Below are positions 11,540 through 21,448 of a stretch of 64,000 bases of DNA, piece by piece. This DNA comes from Pradoshia sp. D12. Its GTDB lineage: Bacteria; Bacillota; Bacilli; Bacillales; Pradoshiaceae. The stretch lies in NCBI RefSeq assembly GCF_008935075.1, contig NZ_CP044545.1, positions 3,537,587 through 3,601,586 on the forward strand, written 5' to 3'. The position numbers and the translations under genes are program-made. Each line of letters opens with the position of its first letter. Positions within the stretch are counted from its first letter, which is position 1. Under the pieces are notes generated by a model, which saw only the letters and a list, made by a program, of their open reading frames with translations, had not been told where the DNA came from and ran no database searches.

Positions 11540-12340
11540 TCATATGTCTAAATATTTTTTCTCTGAATATCCCATTTTCCGTCTTACAACAAGCAGGATT
11601 ATTCCACCAATAATCAATGAAAGCGATAAGACCTGCGCCATTCGGAATTCACCAAACAGCATGAGGCTATCTGTTCGCATCCCCTCTATAAAGTAGCGGC
11701 CGATGGAATACCAAATTACGTATGTCAGGAACATTTCACCCTGACGCAGATTAACTCTTCTTAACAGAAGCAATAAACCAAATCCAAGGAAATTCCAAAG
11801 GGATTCGTACAAGAAAGTCGGGTGGTGGTAAGCACCATTGATAAACATTTGATCAATGATGAAGTCGGGCAACATTAAATTCTCAAGAAATTGGCGGCTA
11901 ACCACATCACCATATGCTTCCTGGTTAATGAAGTTACCCCATCTGCCAATACCCTGCGCGAGAATAAGAGATGGCGCTGCAATATCAGCAATTTTCCAGA
12001 AGGATATATTTCTGGAGCGAGCAAAGAAAATGGTTGTAATGACGGCCCCAATCAAGGCTCCATGAATGGCAATTCCGCCATTCCATATTTTATAAATATC
12101 GCCGAGGTGATCTTTATAATAGGACCACTCAAAAATAACATAGTAAATACGTGCACTGATAATAGAGATTGGAACTGCATAGATCAACAGGTCAACAAAC
12201 AAATCTTTGTCCAACCCACGGCGTTTTGACTCACGCATGGCAAGCCAAAGCCCAATAAAGACACCCATTCCAATAATAATTCCATACCAGTAAATCTGGA
12301 TGGAACCGATATGTATGGCAACACGGTCTATCGTATTCAT
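11540..12340 (-). CDS. lgt: Prolipoprotein diacylglyceryl transferase
   Basis: Membrane enzyme that transfers diacylglycerol from phosphatidylglycerol to the lipobox cysteine of prolipoproteins. 266 aa with about seven membrane spans. The Lgt signature [13 protein letters not shown] (about 135-147) is intact, and the conserved [12 protein letters not shown] follows near 220. It lies 21 bases downstream of hprK on the same strand. Substrates encoded in this window would include the sugar-binding lipoprotein and cytochrome c551. Confidence 0.97.
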   Translation of the reverse strand: MNTIDRVAIHIGSIQIYWYGIIIGMGVFIGLWLAMRESKRRGLDKDLFVDLLIYAVPISIISARIYYVIFEWSYYKDHLGDIYKIWNGGIAIHGALIGAVITTIFFARSRNISFWKIADIAAPSLILAQGIGRWGNFINQEAYGDVVSRQFLENLMLPDFIIDQMFINGAYHHPTFLYESLWNFLGFGLLLLLRRVNLRQGEMFLTYVIWYSIGRYFIEGMRTDSLMLFGEFRMAQVLSLSLIIGGIILLVVRRKMGYSEKKYLDI

Positions 12341-12361
12341 CTACCCTAACACCTACTCTAA

Positions 12362-13285
12362 TTATTTTTCTTTTTCAATTGCTTCATTCAATTTTTCGGT
12401 AAATTGCTGAGCTGTATTAACGCCCATTCGTTTCAGACGGAAATTCATAGCCGCCACTTCAATAATAACCGCAATATTTCGGCCCGGCCGAACTGGTATA
12501 TTCATTCTGGTGATATCCGTATCAATAATTCGTACCTTTTCTTCTTCCAAACCAAGTCTATCGTAATTCTTCTGCTGATCCCATAGCTCCAGATTGATGA
12601 CAAGGGAGATTCTTTTATGGCTTCTGACTGCTCCCGCACCAAACAAAGTCATCACATTAATGATGCCTACGCCTCTAATTTCCAAAAGGTGCTCGATCAA
12701 TTCAGGTGAATTTCCGACCAGTGTGTCGTCATCTTCCTGGCGAATTTCCACACAATCATCGGCAACTAAACGATGTCCTCTTTTTACAAGTTCAAGCGCA
12801 GTCTCACTTTTTCCGACTCCGCTCTTTCCGGTAATCATGACACCTACGCCATATATATCTACCAAAACGCCGTGAACAGCAGTCGTTGGAGCAAGCTTGC
12901 TTTCAAGGAAATTAGTCAGTCGGCTGGAAAACCGGGTCGTTTTCATCGATGTTCTTAAAACCGGTACAGAAACGCTTTCAGAAGCCATCAATAATTCCTT
13001 CGGCACCTCTAAATCACGCGTGATAACGATACAAGGTGTAATATCACTGCATAGCATTTGCATTCTTGAAATTCTTTCTTCATCATTTAACTTAGAGAAA
13101 AACGATAATTCTGTCATCCCAAGGATTTGAATACGGTCAGCAGGGTAATAATCGAAATAACCTGCAATTTCTAAACCAGGTCTTGAAAGATCGCTCGTAG
13201 TGATAGGTCTATTTACACCTTCTTCACCACAAACCAGTTCAAGCTGGAATTCATCAATGAGGTCGATTGTTTTAACTTTTGCCAA
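12362..13285 (-). CDS. hprK: HPr kinase/phosphorylase
   Basis: Sensor enzyme of carbon catabolite repression; it phosphorylates HPr on Ser46 and reverses this. About 307 aa. The Walker A motif is GKSGVGKS near residue 153, and the HprK signature follows in [20 protein letters not shown]. The start is probably the TTG at 13285 ([10 protein letters not shown]), preceded at good spacing by GGGAGTG. A GTG three codons upstream overlaps that site. First gene of the hprK-lgt-yvoD-ppaX-yvoF unit. Confidence 0.96.
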   Translation of the reverse strand: MAKVKTIDLIDEFQLELVCGEEGVNRPITTSDLSRPGLEIAGYFDYYPADRIQILGMTELSFFSKLNDEERISRMQMLCSDITPCIVITRDLEVPKELLMASESVSVPVLRTSMKTTRFSSRLTNFLESKLAPTTAVHGVLVDIYGVGVMITGKSGVGKSETALELVKRGHRLVADDCVEIRQEDDDTLVGNSPELIEHLLEIRGVGIINVMTLFGAGAVRSHKRISLVINLELWDQQKNYDRLGLEEEKVRIIDTDITRMNIPVRPGRNIAVIIEVAAMNFRLKRMGVNTAQQFTEKLNEAIEKEK

Positions 13286-13441
13286 AAAATTCACTCCCTG
13301 ATCTAGTGATTATTAAATTTGTGCTTTCATTTTATCATTATTTCCTACATAACCATACAATTACAATAATATAATTCTGGTTTTTCTAAAAAGTTAAAAG
13401 TACCATAAGGATAGGACAACTTACCTGGGGGTTTAAGAGAA

Positions 13442-14617
13442 ATGACACTACTGATACAAAACGCAACGATATATCAAGAGAACACCATCCTGCAAAACGG
13501 ATATATTTTAATTAAAGATAATCAAATTAAAGAAGTGGGTCTTATGGAAAACTCACCACAGCACGCTGATGAAATTATCACTCTTAAAGAGGGACAGCTA
13601 GTTCTGCCGGGTTTCATTGATATCCACATTCATGGCGCGGCCGGGGCTGATGCCATGGATTCTACAGAAGAAGCACTTAGAGTCATGGCAAAAGAGCTGC
13701 CTAAAGAGGGAACCACATCTTTTCTTGCAACAACAATGACACAGGATCCTGCCAATATAAATAAAGCGTTAAAAGCTATCTATAGCTTTAGGATTAACGG
13801 AAATCCTGCCGGAGAAACTGAAATGCTGGGCGTACATTTAGAAGGTCCATTCATCAGTCCATCAAAAGCAGGAGCACAACCATTGCATCATATCAAGAAT
13901 GCCGACGTTGATATATTTAAGGAGTGGAATGAATCATCAGGTAATGCAATCAAACTGGTCACTCTTGCTCCGGAACAGCCTGGTGCAAAGGAATTAATTA
14001 AACACCTGCGCGCTTCAAATATCATCTGCTCCATGGGTCATACTAATGCCACATACGAACAGGCATCAGAGGCGATTGAACACGGAATATCGAATGCTAC
14101 ACATTTATTTAATCAAATGACCGGCTTACACCATCGTGACATAGGTGCCGCTGGAGCAGCTTTGCTGCATGATCAGGTATTCGTGGAGATGATTGCGGAT
14201 GGAATTCACATATCACCTGAAATGATAAAGCTTGCTCTCAAGGTTAAAGGCACAGAAAAGGCCATTCTTATTACGGATGCCATGCGGGCAAAAGGAATGG
14301 CGGATGGACAATATGATCTTGGCGGACAGGAAGTAACCGTTACAGGTGATGAAGCGCGTCTTGCAGATGGTACTTTGGCAGGCAGTATTCTCAAAATGAA
14401 CGATGCCATAAAAAATGTATGTCATTTTACCGGATATTCATTGCAAGAAGTTGTCCAAATGGCTTCTGTTAATCCAGCTAAACAGCTTAATATTTATGAT
14501 CAAAAAGGAAGCATTGCTGTTGGGAAAGACGCAGATCTTGTGATTATGGATACAAACTTTAATGTATCCATGACAATCTGCCGTGGTAAAATAGCTTACA
14601 GAGGTGAAGAGCAATGA
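13442..14617 (+). CDS. nagA: N-acetylglucosamine-6-phosphate deacetylase
   Basis: Amidohydrolase that yields glucosamine-6-phosphate and acetate. 391 aa. Metal-binding IDIHIHGAAGADAMD, HLEGPFISP, SMGHTNATYEQ, NATHLFNQM and the catalytic Asp in LITDAMRAKGM are all present. It is transcribed divergently from hprK and coupled to nagB by an ATGA overlap. I looked for a NagR (dre-type) operator upstream and did not see one. Confidence 0.97.
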   Translation: MTLLIQNATIYQENTILQNGYILIKDNQIKEVGLMENSPQHADEIITLKEGQLVLPGFIDIHIHGAAGADAMDSTEEALRVMAKELPKEGTTSFLATTMTQDPANINKALKAIYSFRINGNPAGETEMLGVHLEGPFISPSKAGAQPLHHIKNADVDIFKEWNESSGNAIKLVTLAPEQPGAKELIKHLRASNIICSMGHTNATYEQASEAIEHGISNATHLFNQMTGLHHRDIGAAGAALLHDQVFVEMIADGIHISPEMIKLALKVKGTEKAILITDAMRAKGMADGQYDLGGQEVTVTGDEARLADGTLAGSILKMNDAIKNVCHFTGYSLQEVVQMASVNPAKQLNIYDQKGSIAVGKDADLVIMDTNFNVSMTICRGKIAYRGEEQ

Positions 14618-15357
14618 ATCAAACAACTATGAGGATTATTAAAGCAGACAATTATGATGAAATGAGCCAAATTGCAGCAGAAATTTTCATCAGCAAAATC
14701 AAGCAAAAACCGGATGCAGTCCTTGGACTCGCTACCGGAAGCACCCCACTCGGTCTCTATAAAAATCTTATAGAGGATCACCAGAAAAATGGAACAAGCT
14801 ATCAGCAAATCCATACCGTAAACCTGGATGAATATATAGGGCTTTCAAAAGATAATCCAAACAGCTATCACTCCTATATGATGAATAATCTATTCAAATA
14901 CTTGGACATTCCACAAAATCATATTCATCTTCCACATGGGGATGCAGAGGACCTTATGCAGGAATGTGAGCGATATGAAACGGCGATAAATAATCTTGGT
15001 AATGTAGAGCTTCAGGTATTAGGAATCGGAAAAAATGGTCACATTGGCTTCAATGAACCTGGAACTCCATTTTCCAGTAAGACACATATCATTGAATTAA
15101 AAGAAAGCACTCGACAAGCTAATGCCCGCTTCTTTAATCATCTGGATGAGGTTCCAAAACAAGCGATCACAATGGGGATTTCTACAATTATGAAAAGCAA
15201 AGAGATTATACTGCTCTCTTCTGGTGAAGCAAAGGCAGAAGCAACCTACAAACTGATTCACGGTGATTTAACAGAACAATTACCAGCAAGTATTCTAAAG
15301 CAGCATCCGGCTGTAACCGTAATCGTAGATAAAGAAGCAGCTTCTATGCTCGATTAA
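14614..15357 (+). CDS. nagB: Glucosamine-6-phosphate deaminase
   Basis: Converts glucosamine-6-phosphate to fructose-6-phosphate and ammonia. 247 aa. Characteristic segments are LATGSTPLGLY, NLDEYIGL and the active-site GIGKNGHIGFNEPG. The start ATG at 14614 overlaps nagA with GAGGTGA upstream; an internal ATG at 14629 lacks a ribosome site. In B. subtilis the repressor gene nagR follows; here it does not. Confidence 0.97.
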   Translation: MNQTTMRIIKADNYDEMSQIAAEIFISKIKQKPDAVLGLATGSTPLGLYKNLIEDHQKNGTSYQQIHTVNLDEYIGLSKDNPNSYHSYMMNNLFKYLDIPQNHIHLPHGDAEDLMQECERYETAINNLGNVELQVLGIGKNGHIGFNEPGTPFSSKTHIIELKESTRQANARFFNHLDEVPKQAITMGISTIMKSKEIILLSSGEAKAEATYKLIHGDLTEQLPASILKQHPAVTVIVDKEAASMLD

Positions 15358-15565
15358 TCATTGGCTTTCCACATTCTATGGAGTGCTATAACGCATATTA
15401 GATGAAGCCATTACATACATTCTGACAGCCATGAAGCTGACTGAGATAAAATATCCATTTTAATCAAGAGATCCTGTCCTTTTAATTTAAAACGATGACC
15501 ATAGATGGGCCATTTAGATGGCTTGCCTCATATTATGGTAGTAAAAGGACAGGGGGCTTTTAAAG

Positions 15566-16273
15566 TTGAAGATTATGATTGATGCAGGCCATGGCTATAA
15601 AACACCTGGAAAGTCATCACCGGATGGAATGAAGGAATATGAATTTAATCGAAGTGTTGCTGAATATTTAAAGGATTTATTAACCAACTATCAAGTTAAT
15701 ACTTTCTTTGCCCATTCGGACATAGTAGATGTTCCTTTACAGGAAAGAACGAATCGTGCAAATTCTCTCCATGTAGATTTATATGTATCAATCCATGCCA
15801 ATGCCGCCGTAAATCGAGGTTGGCATAAAGCAGAAGGAATTGAAACGTATATTCATACATCAGGGCCTAAAGAAGCCCTCTCTCTCGCTACAAAAATCCA
15901 GAATAAATTGATTGCCACCACCGGTTTACAAAATCGAGGAGTTAAAACGGCTGATTTTCATGTGCTGAGCGCAACAAAAATGACAGCTGTACTGGTTGAA
16001 TGCGGGTTTATGACAAATGAAAAGGAAATAAAGCTGCTTAAAAGCGATCACTACCGAAAAAAATGTGCACAAGCAATTGCCGAATCTATCATCTCTCATT
16101 ATTCATTGAAAAAGAAATTAAGCAATCCTGCCAAACAATCAGATCCAGAAAAAATACTGTACAAGGTTCAGTTAGGTGCCTTTTCAGACAAACAGAATGC
16201 AGCCAACTTAGCAACACAGCTAAAACGTCTTGGTTTTGAAACAACCATCATAACGGACAAGCAAGAATGCTAA
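15566..16273 (+). CDS. N-acetylmuramoyl-L-alanine amidase with SPOR domain (CwlC-like)
   Basis: 235 aa zinc amidase (Amidase_3). Zinc ligands and catalytic residues are His in MIDAGHGYKT, Glu near 25, His in SIHANA and Glu in VECGFMTNEKE. A single C-terminal SPOR-type repeat (KVQLGAFSDKQNAANLATQL) binds glycan strands. There is no signal peptide. B. subtilis CwlC, a mother-cell lysis enzyme, has the same leaderless N-terminus but two SPOR repeats. The start is a TTG behind GGGGG; an ATG three codons on is the alternative. Upstream, CATATTAT near 15530 resembles a sporulation-sigma -10, but I see no matching -35. Confidence 0.86.
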   Translation: MKIMIDAGHGYKTPGKSSPDGMKEYEFNRSVAEYLKDLLTNYQVNTFFAHSDIVDVPLQERTNRANSLHVDLYVSIHANAAVNRGWHKAEGIETYIHTSGPKEALSLATKIQNKLIATTGLQNRGVKTADFHVLSATKMTAVLVECGFMTNEKEIKLLKSDHYRKKCAQAIAESIISHYSLKKKLSNPAKQSDPEKILYKVQLGAFSDKQNAANLATQLKRLGFETTIITDKQEC

Positions 16274-16302
16274 AAAACATGAAGCCTAGTAAACAGGCTT
16301 CA
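16270..16302. terminator. Convergent terminator between the amidase gene and yvlD
   Basis: Perfect 8-bp stem TGAAGCCT/AGGCTTCA (16280-16287 and 16295-16302). On the minus strand it is followed by GTTTTTTAG, on the plus strand by a looser T-rich stretch. It separates convergent genes. Confidence 0.85.
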
Positions 16303-16308
16303 GGTTCT

Positions 16309-16653
16309 TTATTTATCATCCATTACACTTTCCATAATCGTATTAACCAATGAAAGAATAATCGATACCAGGAATGTCAGCCAGAAGCCATTGATATCAA
16401 AGGCACTTCCCATTGCTGCATCCGTAATCATTAACACAATGGTATTAATGAAGAGCAGAAATATTCCTAGCGTAATGATCGTTATAGGTATCGTTAGGAT
16501 GGTCACAATTGGTTTGACAATTACGTTAAAGATGGATAATACAATGGCTGCAATAATGGCTGCACCAAACCCGGTTACATGAACACCTTCAAATATCTGT
16601 GTCAGCAATACGAAAACGACTGCATTAACAAGTATTTTGGCTATCCATTTCAT
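16309..16653 (-). CDS. yvlD: Phage-holin-superfamily-4 membrane protein YvlD
   Basis: 114 aa with four hydrophobic segments covering nearly the whole chain; the sequence VTGFGAAIIAAIVLSIFNVIVKPI is typical of the family. Last gene of yvlABCD, with an ATGA overlap with yvlC. Probably part of the SigW-driven envelope-stress response; biochemical function unknown. Confidence 0.9.
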   Translation of the reverse strand: MKWIAKILVNAVVFVLLTQIFEGVHVTGFGAAIIAAIVLSIFNVIVKPIVTILTIPITIITLGIFLLFINTIVLMITDAAMGSAFDINGFWLTFLVSIILSLVNTIMESVMDDK

Positions 16654-16862
16654 ATGTCCATCTCCTTCACTTCTTCTCTCGGCATAAAACAGCTAAGAAT
16701 CGTATAGGGAATAATCAGCATAAAGCTAGTTGGAATGAGCGCGATTATAAATAGGATACGCAAAAGCTTTGAACTCATACCAAAATATTGTGAGATTCCT
16801 CCAAGGACACCCGAAACAATCTTATCTGACCTTGAACGGACAAAACGCTTTTTTTCCTTCAA
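16650..16862 (-). CDS. yvlC: PspC-domain protein YvlC
   Basis: 70 aa. A short basic N-terminus (RSRSDKIVSGVLGGISQYFGM) leads into one hydrophobic segment (LLRILFIIALIPTSFMLIIPYTIL), the minimal PspC domain. Start is a TTG at 16862 behind GCGGGG. It lies between yvlB and yvlD. PspC proteins take part in membrane-stress signalling; here only the family and operon context support this. Confidence 0.88.
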   Translation of the reverse strand: MKEKKRFVRSRSDKIVSGVLGGISQYFGMSSKLLRILFIIALIPTSFMLIIPYTILSCFMPREEVKEMDI

Positions 16863-16900
16863 AATACCCCGCAGCTCCTTTTAATCCATTAACGTATTGA

Positions 16901-18001
16901 TTAATGTTTGATTTTAATATTACCGGCTCTTGATTCGGCCAAAATATGAATGGATTCCTCATAATTACCCTCTGACTTGAATCGGAGCATCTTTTGGACC
17001 ACATCACTTTTTTCCTCAATGATGTGAATACCCTTCAGGTCAATATTAAAACTGCCGAGATTGGATTTTAACTCCCCATCACATCCAGTATTTGCTGGGA
17101 TTTGCAGATTAATACTTCCTGCCGACGCCTTAGCTCGGATCGTTTCTCCATAACGGCCGGTTTGTTCACATTGAATACTTCCATTAATCGTCTGGAAATC
17201 TCCTTTTCGGAAGCCTCCCTGGATTTGGATTGCACCATTCATCGTTTCGACTTCCAATTCGCCTACATCAAATCCTTTAAGATTGACAACACCATTGACC
17301 GTCTCAAATTCTGCTTCTCTTGCATTCAAATCCGTAAATTGAATTTGCCCATTACCCGTTTTGGTCATAACCGTATCGACTTTAACATTTTCACCGGTAA
17401 TTGCTCCGTTAAATAGTCGAATTTTCAATTCCTCATAGCGATTGTCTGGCACACGAATGATTGCTTGTAATTTAATGGATTTGTCGTGTGCAGCAAATCG
17501 AAGTCTTCCTTCTTCAAGCGAATAAGTTACTTCTTTAAGCAGTTTTTCTCTCGCTTCAGTCGTATTTTCTGCCCTATACACCTTCGCCTGGCATTCAATC
17601 CTAATCTCGTCCTTATCCCATGGGAGGAACTGGACACTGCCGTTTGCCAGATCGACATCTATTTTACGCAAAGATACATGATCATGATGATAAATATGCT
17701 CGATATCAACCGCTGAGCCAAAATTAAGGTCAAAATCTACATCTTTTATCTTTTTAACAACATCGTCTACGATTCCTAATAGTTTATCCATTGTGGATGC
17801 AGACTTTTTGGATGGTGACCCCTTATATTCTGATTCACTTTGGTTTACAACCGTTGATAATTCACTGGTTTCTGTCCTTTGCTCATCTTCTTTAATCAGT
17901 TTGTCTTTCTTTTCAATTTGCTCAAGTAATAATAATGCTTCATCGGCGTTAAGTAAGCCTTCCTTCACCATTTCCAAAATTCTTTTTTTCTCTTGATTCA
18001 T
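16901..18001 (-). CDS. yvlB: Adhesin-like beta-helix protein of the DUF4097 family (YvlB)
   Basis: 366 aa. The N-terminus (about 1-40, EMVKEGLLNADEALLLLEQI) is the SHOCT-like helical segment common in this family. From about residue 115 on, repeats of the form 'G.I.....NG.I.' form the DUF4097 beta-helix (ETVNGVVNLKGFDVGELEVETM). No signal peptide, so cytoplasmic or membrane-associated through partners. Second gene of yvlABCD. Confidence 0.88.
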   Translation of the reverse strand: MNQEKKRILEMVKEGLLNADEALLLLEQIEKKDKLIKEDEQRTETSELSTVVNQSESEYKGSPSKKSASTMDKLLGIVDDVVKKIKDVDFDLNFGSAVDIEHIYHHDHVSLRKIDVDLANGSVQFLPWDKDEIRIECQAKVYRAENTTEAREKLLKEVTYSLEEGRLRFAAHDKSIKLQAIIRVPDNRYEELKIRLFNGAITGENVKVDTVMTKTGNGQIQFTDLNAREAEFETVNGVVNLKGFDVGELEVETMNGAIQIQGGFRKGDFQTINGSIQCEQTGRYGETIRAKASAGSINLQIPANTGCDGELKSNLGSFNIDLKGIHIIEEKSDVVQKMLRFKSEGNYEESIHILAESRAGNIKIKH

Positions 18002-18035
18002 TCTTACCAGCTCCCTTTTCCATGGTATGTACCTA

Positions 18036-18359
18036 TCAATCCTTTACTAGTTTAATACCCTGAATGACGTTCCAAATCATCACAATAAAGCTAATCAAAC
18101 CGAAAAGAAACATAGCCAGTATAGCAGTATAGGGCAAGGCCGTTATTTCCGAACTCGAGGCAAGCTGAGTTAGAAATACAAAGAACACGATAATGCCCAT
18201 GACTAATGGAAATAGATGTGAGATTAAAGCTCGTTTAGCATGCCCTTTTAGCTCAAAATCATCTACAGCTACGAAATAAATAACCGTAGGAAAGATGAAG
18301 CCTAAAAAGAAGAAACTGAAATAACATAGAGCAGCCAGAAATCGATTAGTTGTTGTCAT
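18036..18359 (-). CDS. yvlA: DUF4870-family membrane protein YvlA
   Basis: 107 aa with three to four membrane segments. FELKGHAKRALISHLFPL after the first helix is typical of DUF4870. I set the start at the ATG at 18359 behind AGGAGAGGTG. A longer frame to 18422 would begin upstream of the predicted SigW promoter, so it cannot be right if that promoter is used. First gene of the yvl unit. Confidence 0.85.
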   Translation of the reverse strand: MTTTNRFLAALCYFSFFFLGFIFPTVIYFVAVDDFELKGHAKRALISHLFPLVMGIIVFFVFLTQLASSSEITALPYTAILAMFLFGLISFIVMIWNVIQGIKLVKD

Positions 18360-18383
18360 AGATACAGACACCTCTCCTAATTG

Positions 18384-18409
18384 TACGTATAAATTGAAAG
18401 AAAGTTTCT
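18384..18409 (-). promoter_or_regulatory. SigW-type ECF promoter of yvlABCD
   Basis: On the minus strand AGAAAC is followed after exactly 16 bases by CGTA. The B. subtilis SigW consensus is TGAAAC-N16-CGTA, and the yvl operon is a known SigW target there. The promoter lies about 25 bases upstream of the chosen yvlA start. Confidence 0.75.
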
Positions 18410-18556
18410 TATATATCAACAATACCTTACAACAATTGGAAAATGGTAACTTTTCGATTATACCCTGGCCAGAAATCGTTAATCTATGAGTTTTCTAAAG
18501 GTGCACGGGCAAACGTATGAGTAAGTTCTCTGAAGCAAATACGCCGGATATGGATA

Positions 18557-18590
18557 AAAAGCAAGCCGTTTTATCTGGCGGCTTGCTTTT
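18557..18590 (-). terminator. Terminator at the end of uvrA
   Basis: 12-bp stem AAAAGCAAGCCG/CGGCTTGCTTTT (18557-18568 and 18579-18590) with the uvrA stop codon in the loop. The T run is part of the stem, so strength is moderate. Confidence 0.75.
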
Positions 18591-21441
18591 CCTTGATTTT
18601 ATTATTCATACGGTCCTGATCACGTTCTAGAACGGGCTTTAAATATTTTCCTGTATAAGATTCAGGTGTCTCCGCTATAACCTCCGGTGTTCCGGTAGCC
18701 AAAATGGTTCCGCCTTTTTCTCCACCTTCAGGACCTAAATCAATTAAATAATCAGCTGCTTTAATGACATCTAAATTATGCTCAATGACAAGCACTGTAT
18801 CGCCATTATCAACCAAGCGCTGCAATACTTCCAAGAGACGCGAGATATCATCAACATGAAGTCCTGTTGTCGGCTCATCCAAAATATAGAGTGAGCGGCC
18901 ATTGGAGCGACGGTGTAATTCACTCGCCAGCTTAACCCTTTGCGCTTCTCCGCCGGATAGTGTTGTGGCAGGCTGACCCATCTTAATATATCCCAGACCA
19001 ACATCATAAATGGTTTGGATCTTCCGTTTGATTTTCGGATGATTTTCAAAGAACTGAAGTGCTTCTTCTACTGTCATATCTAAAATATCAGAAATATTCT
19101 TCCCTTTATAGGTTACTTCCAATGTTTCCCGATTATACCGTTTTCCATGACAAACCTCACAAGGAACATAGACATCCGGAAGGAAATGCATTTCTATTCG
19201 GATGATTCCATCTCCACGGCATGCTTCACAGCGTCCGCCTTTAATATTGAAACTGAAACGGCCTTTCTTATATCCACGGACCTTCGCTTCATTTGTGGAA
19301 GCAAACACATCCCTGATATCATCAAACACACCTGTATAGGTTGCCGGATTGGATCGCGGCGTACGACCGATTGGTGATTGGTCAATATCAATCACTTTCT
19401 CCAGTTCCTCCACACCTTTTATCTCGCGGTGGTTTCCTGGTCTCGCTTTCGCCCTGTGCAGCTTTTGAGCTAATGATTTATGGAGAATTTCATTCACTAA
19501 TGTACTTTTACCTGATCCGGATACTCCTGTAACAGCTACAAATGTCCCAAGCGGAAAAGATACATTTACATTTTTGAGATTATTCTCTTTAGCACCTTTA
19601 ATCTGAATTAATCGTCCATCGCCCTTTCTGCGTTCCTGTGGCAAAGGAATGAATTTTTTCCCTGATAAATATTGGCCCGTTAAGGAATTAGAATCCTCCA
19701 TCACTTCCTCCGGCGTACCTGCTGAGACAATCTCACCGCCGTGCGCTCCTGCTCCAGGACCGACATCAATCAAATAATCCGCTGCCAGCATCGTGTCCTC
19801 ATCATGCTCCACCACAATAAGCGTATTCCCGATGTCACGCATACTTTTCAGCGTCGCAATCAATCGGTCATTATCACGTTGATGAAGACCAATTGAAGGT
19901 TCATCCAAAATGTATAAAACACCTGTTAAGCGCGAGCCGATTTGAGTAGCCAATCTGATTCGCTGTGCTTCTCCCCCTGAAAGTGTTCCGGCTGCTCGGT
20001 TTAATGTCAGATATTCCAAGCCAACATTATTCAAAAAGCCCAGCCTTTCTTTGATTTCCCTAAATATCAAACGGCCGATACTCATATCTTTCTCGGATAG
20101 ATTCAAATTTTCAAAGAAATCGTTAGCATCTTTAATAGAGAGGGCCGTAATCTCGCCAATATGCTGTCCTGCTATTAATACCGCCATCGTTTCCTTCTTC
20201 AGACGATAGCCTTTACAGGTTGGACATGCCTGCTCGGCCATATATTTTTCCATCTGATCACGTGTATAATCTGAACTTGTTTCGTTAAACCGGCGTTCTA
20301 CATTAGCCAATACGCCTTCAAATTCCACTCTGTTTTCCCGTATTTGCCCGAAATCATTCTCGTAACGGAAATAGATTTTCTCCCCATCCGAGCCATAAAG
20401 AATTTTATCAAGCTGGCTTTCCGGTATTTGAGAGACTGGAACATCCATATCTATACCATAGTGATTGCATACACATTCAAGTAATTTAGGATAATACTGA
20501 GAACTGGTAGGTTCCCATGGAGCGATTGCATGCTCCCTTAATGTTAATTCCGGGTCAGGAATTACGGCAGCCCGGTCAACTTTTACTTTAAAGCCCAGTC
20601 CATCACATGTTGGGCAGGCGCCAAATGGACTGTTGAACGAGAACATCCGAGGCTCCAATTCCCCAATTGAAAATCCACAATACGGACAGGCATGATGCTC
20701 ACTGAAAAGCAACTCTTCCTCGCCTATTACATCAATGATAACTTTACCATCACCCAGACGGAGTGCAGATTCAATTGAATCAGCTAAGCGGGCATTGATT
20801 CCCTCTTTCACGACAACCCGGTCGATGACCACTTCAATCGTATGCTTTTTATTTTTATCCAGACGAATATCATCATCCAAATCATACATTTCTCCGTTTA
20901 CACGGACACGGACATACCCTTGCTTTTTAATATCTTCAAGCATTTTGACATGGGTACCTTTTCTGCCTGTTACAACCGGAGACAGAATCTGCATTTTCGT
21001 GCGTTCTGGATAGGACAAGATTCTGTCTACCATTTGCTCAATTGTTTGAGATGTAATTTCAATCCCATGCACAGGACAGACTGGTTTGCCGACTCTGGCA
21101 TACAATAAACGCATATAATCATAAATCTCTGTCACTGTCGCAACGGTTGAACGAGGATTGCGGCTTGTCGTCTTTTGGTCAATTGATATCGCTGGAGACA
21201 GCCCTTCAATCAAATCAACATCCGGTTTATCCATTTGGCCGAGGAACTGCCGGGCATATGCGGAAAGAGATTCCACATAGCGGCGCTGGCCCTCCGCATA
21301 GATTGTGTCAAAAGCCAGGGAGGACTTTCCGGAACCGGATAAACCCGTCAGTACAACCAGCTTATCCCGGGGGATTGTCACATCAATATCCTTAAGATTA
21401 TTGGTCCTGGCCCCTTTAATTACAATTTTATCAAGTGCCAT
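18571..21441 (-). CDS. uvrA: Excinuclease ABC subunit A
   Basis: DNA-damage recognition ATPase of nucleotide excision repair. 956 aa, full length. It has two ABC modules, with Walker [15 protein letters not shown] and [13 protein letters not shown] and signatures [12 protein letters not shown] and [12 protein letters not shown]. Zinc-binding CPYCG...CPTC (about 250-280), CPTCKGYR, and CEACRGDG...CEVCHGKRY are all intact. It starts seven bases after uvrB, as in the usual uvrBA operon. Confidence 0.98.
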   Translation of the reverse strand: MALDKIVIKGARTNNLKDIDVTIPRDKLVVLTGLSGSGKSSLAFDTIYAEGQRRYVESLSAYARQFLGQMDKPDVDLIEGLSPAISIDQKTTSRNPRSTVATVTEIYDYMRLLYARVGKPVCPVHGIEITSQTIEQMVDRILSYPERTKMQILSPVVTGRKGTHVKMLEDIKKQGYVRVRVNGEMYDLDDDIRLDKNKKHTIEVVIDRVVVKEGINARLADSIESALRLGDGKVIIDVIGEEELLFSEHHACPYCGFSIGELEPRMFSFNSPFGACPTCDGLGFKVKVDRAAVIPDPELTLREHAIAPWEPTSSQYYPKLLECVCNHYGIDMDVPVSQIPESQLDKILYGSDGEKIYFRYENDFGQIRENRVEFEGVLANVERRFNETSSDYTRDQMEKYMAEQACPTCKGYRLKKETMAVLIAGQHIGEITALSIKDANDFFENLNLSEKDMSIGRLIFREIKERLGFLNNVGLEYLTLNRAAGTLSGGEAQRIRLATQIGSRLTGVLYILDEPSIGLHQRDNDRLIATLKSMRDIGNTLIVVEHDEDTMLAADYLIDVGPGAGAHGGEIVSAGTPEEVMEDSNSLTGQYLSGKKFIPLPQERRKGDGRLIQIKGAKENNLKNVNVSFPLGTFVAVTGVSGSGKSTLVNEILHKSLAQKLHRAKARPGNHREIKGVEELEKVIDIDQSPIGRTPRSNPATYTGVFDDIRDVFASTNEAKVRGYKKGRFSFNIKGGRCEACRGDGIIRIEMHFLPDVYVPCEVCHGKRYNRETLEVTYKGKNISDILDMTVEEALQFFENHPKIKRKIQTIYDVGLGYIKMGQPATTLSGGEAQRVKLASELHRRSNGRSLYILDEPTTGLHVDDISRLLEVLQRLVDNGDTVLVIEHNLDVIKAADYLIDLGPEGGEKGGTILATGTPEVIAETPESYTGKYLKPVLERDQDRMNNKIKEKQAAR

Positions 21442-21448
21442 CCTATGT

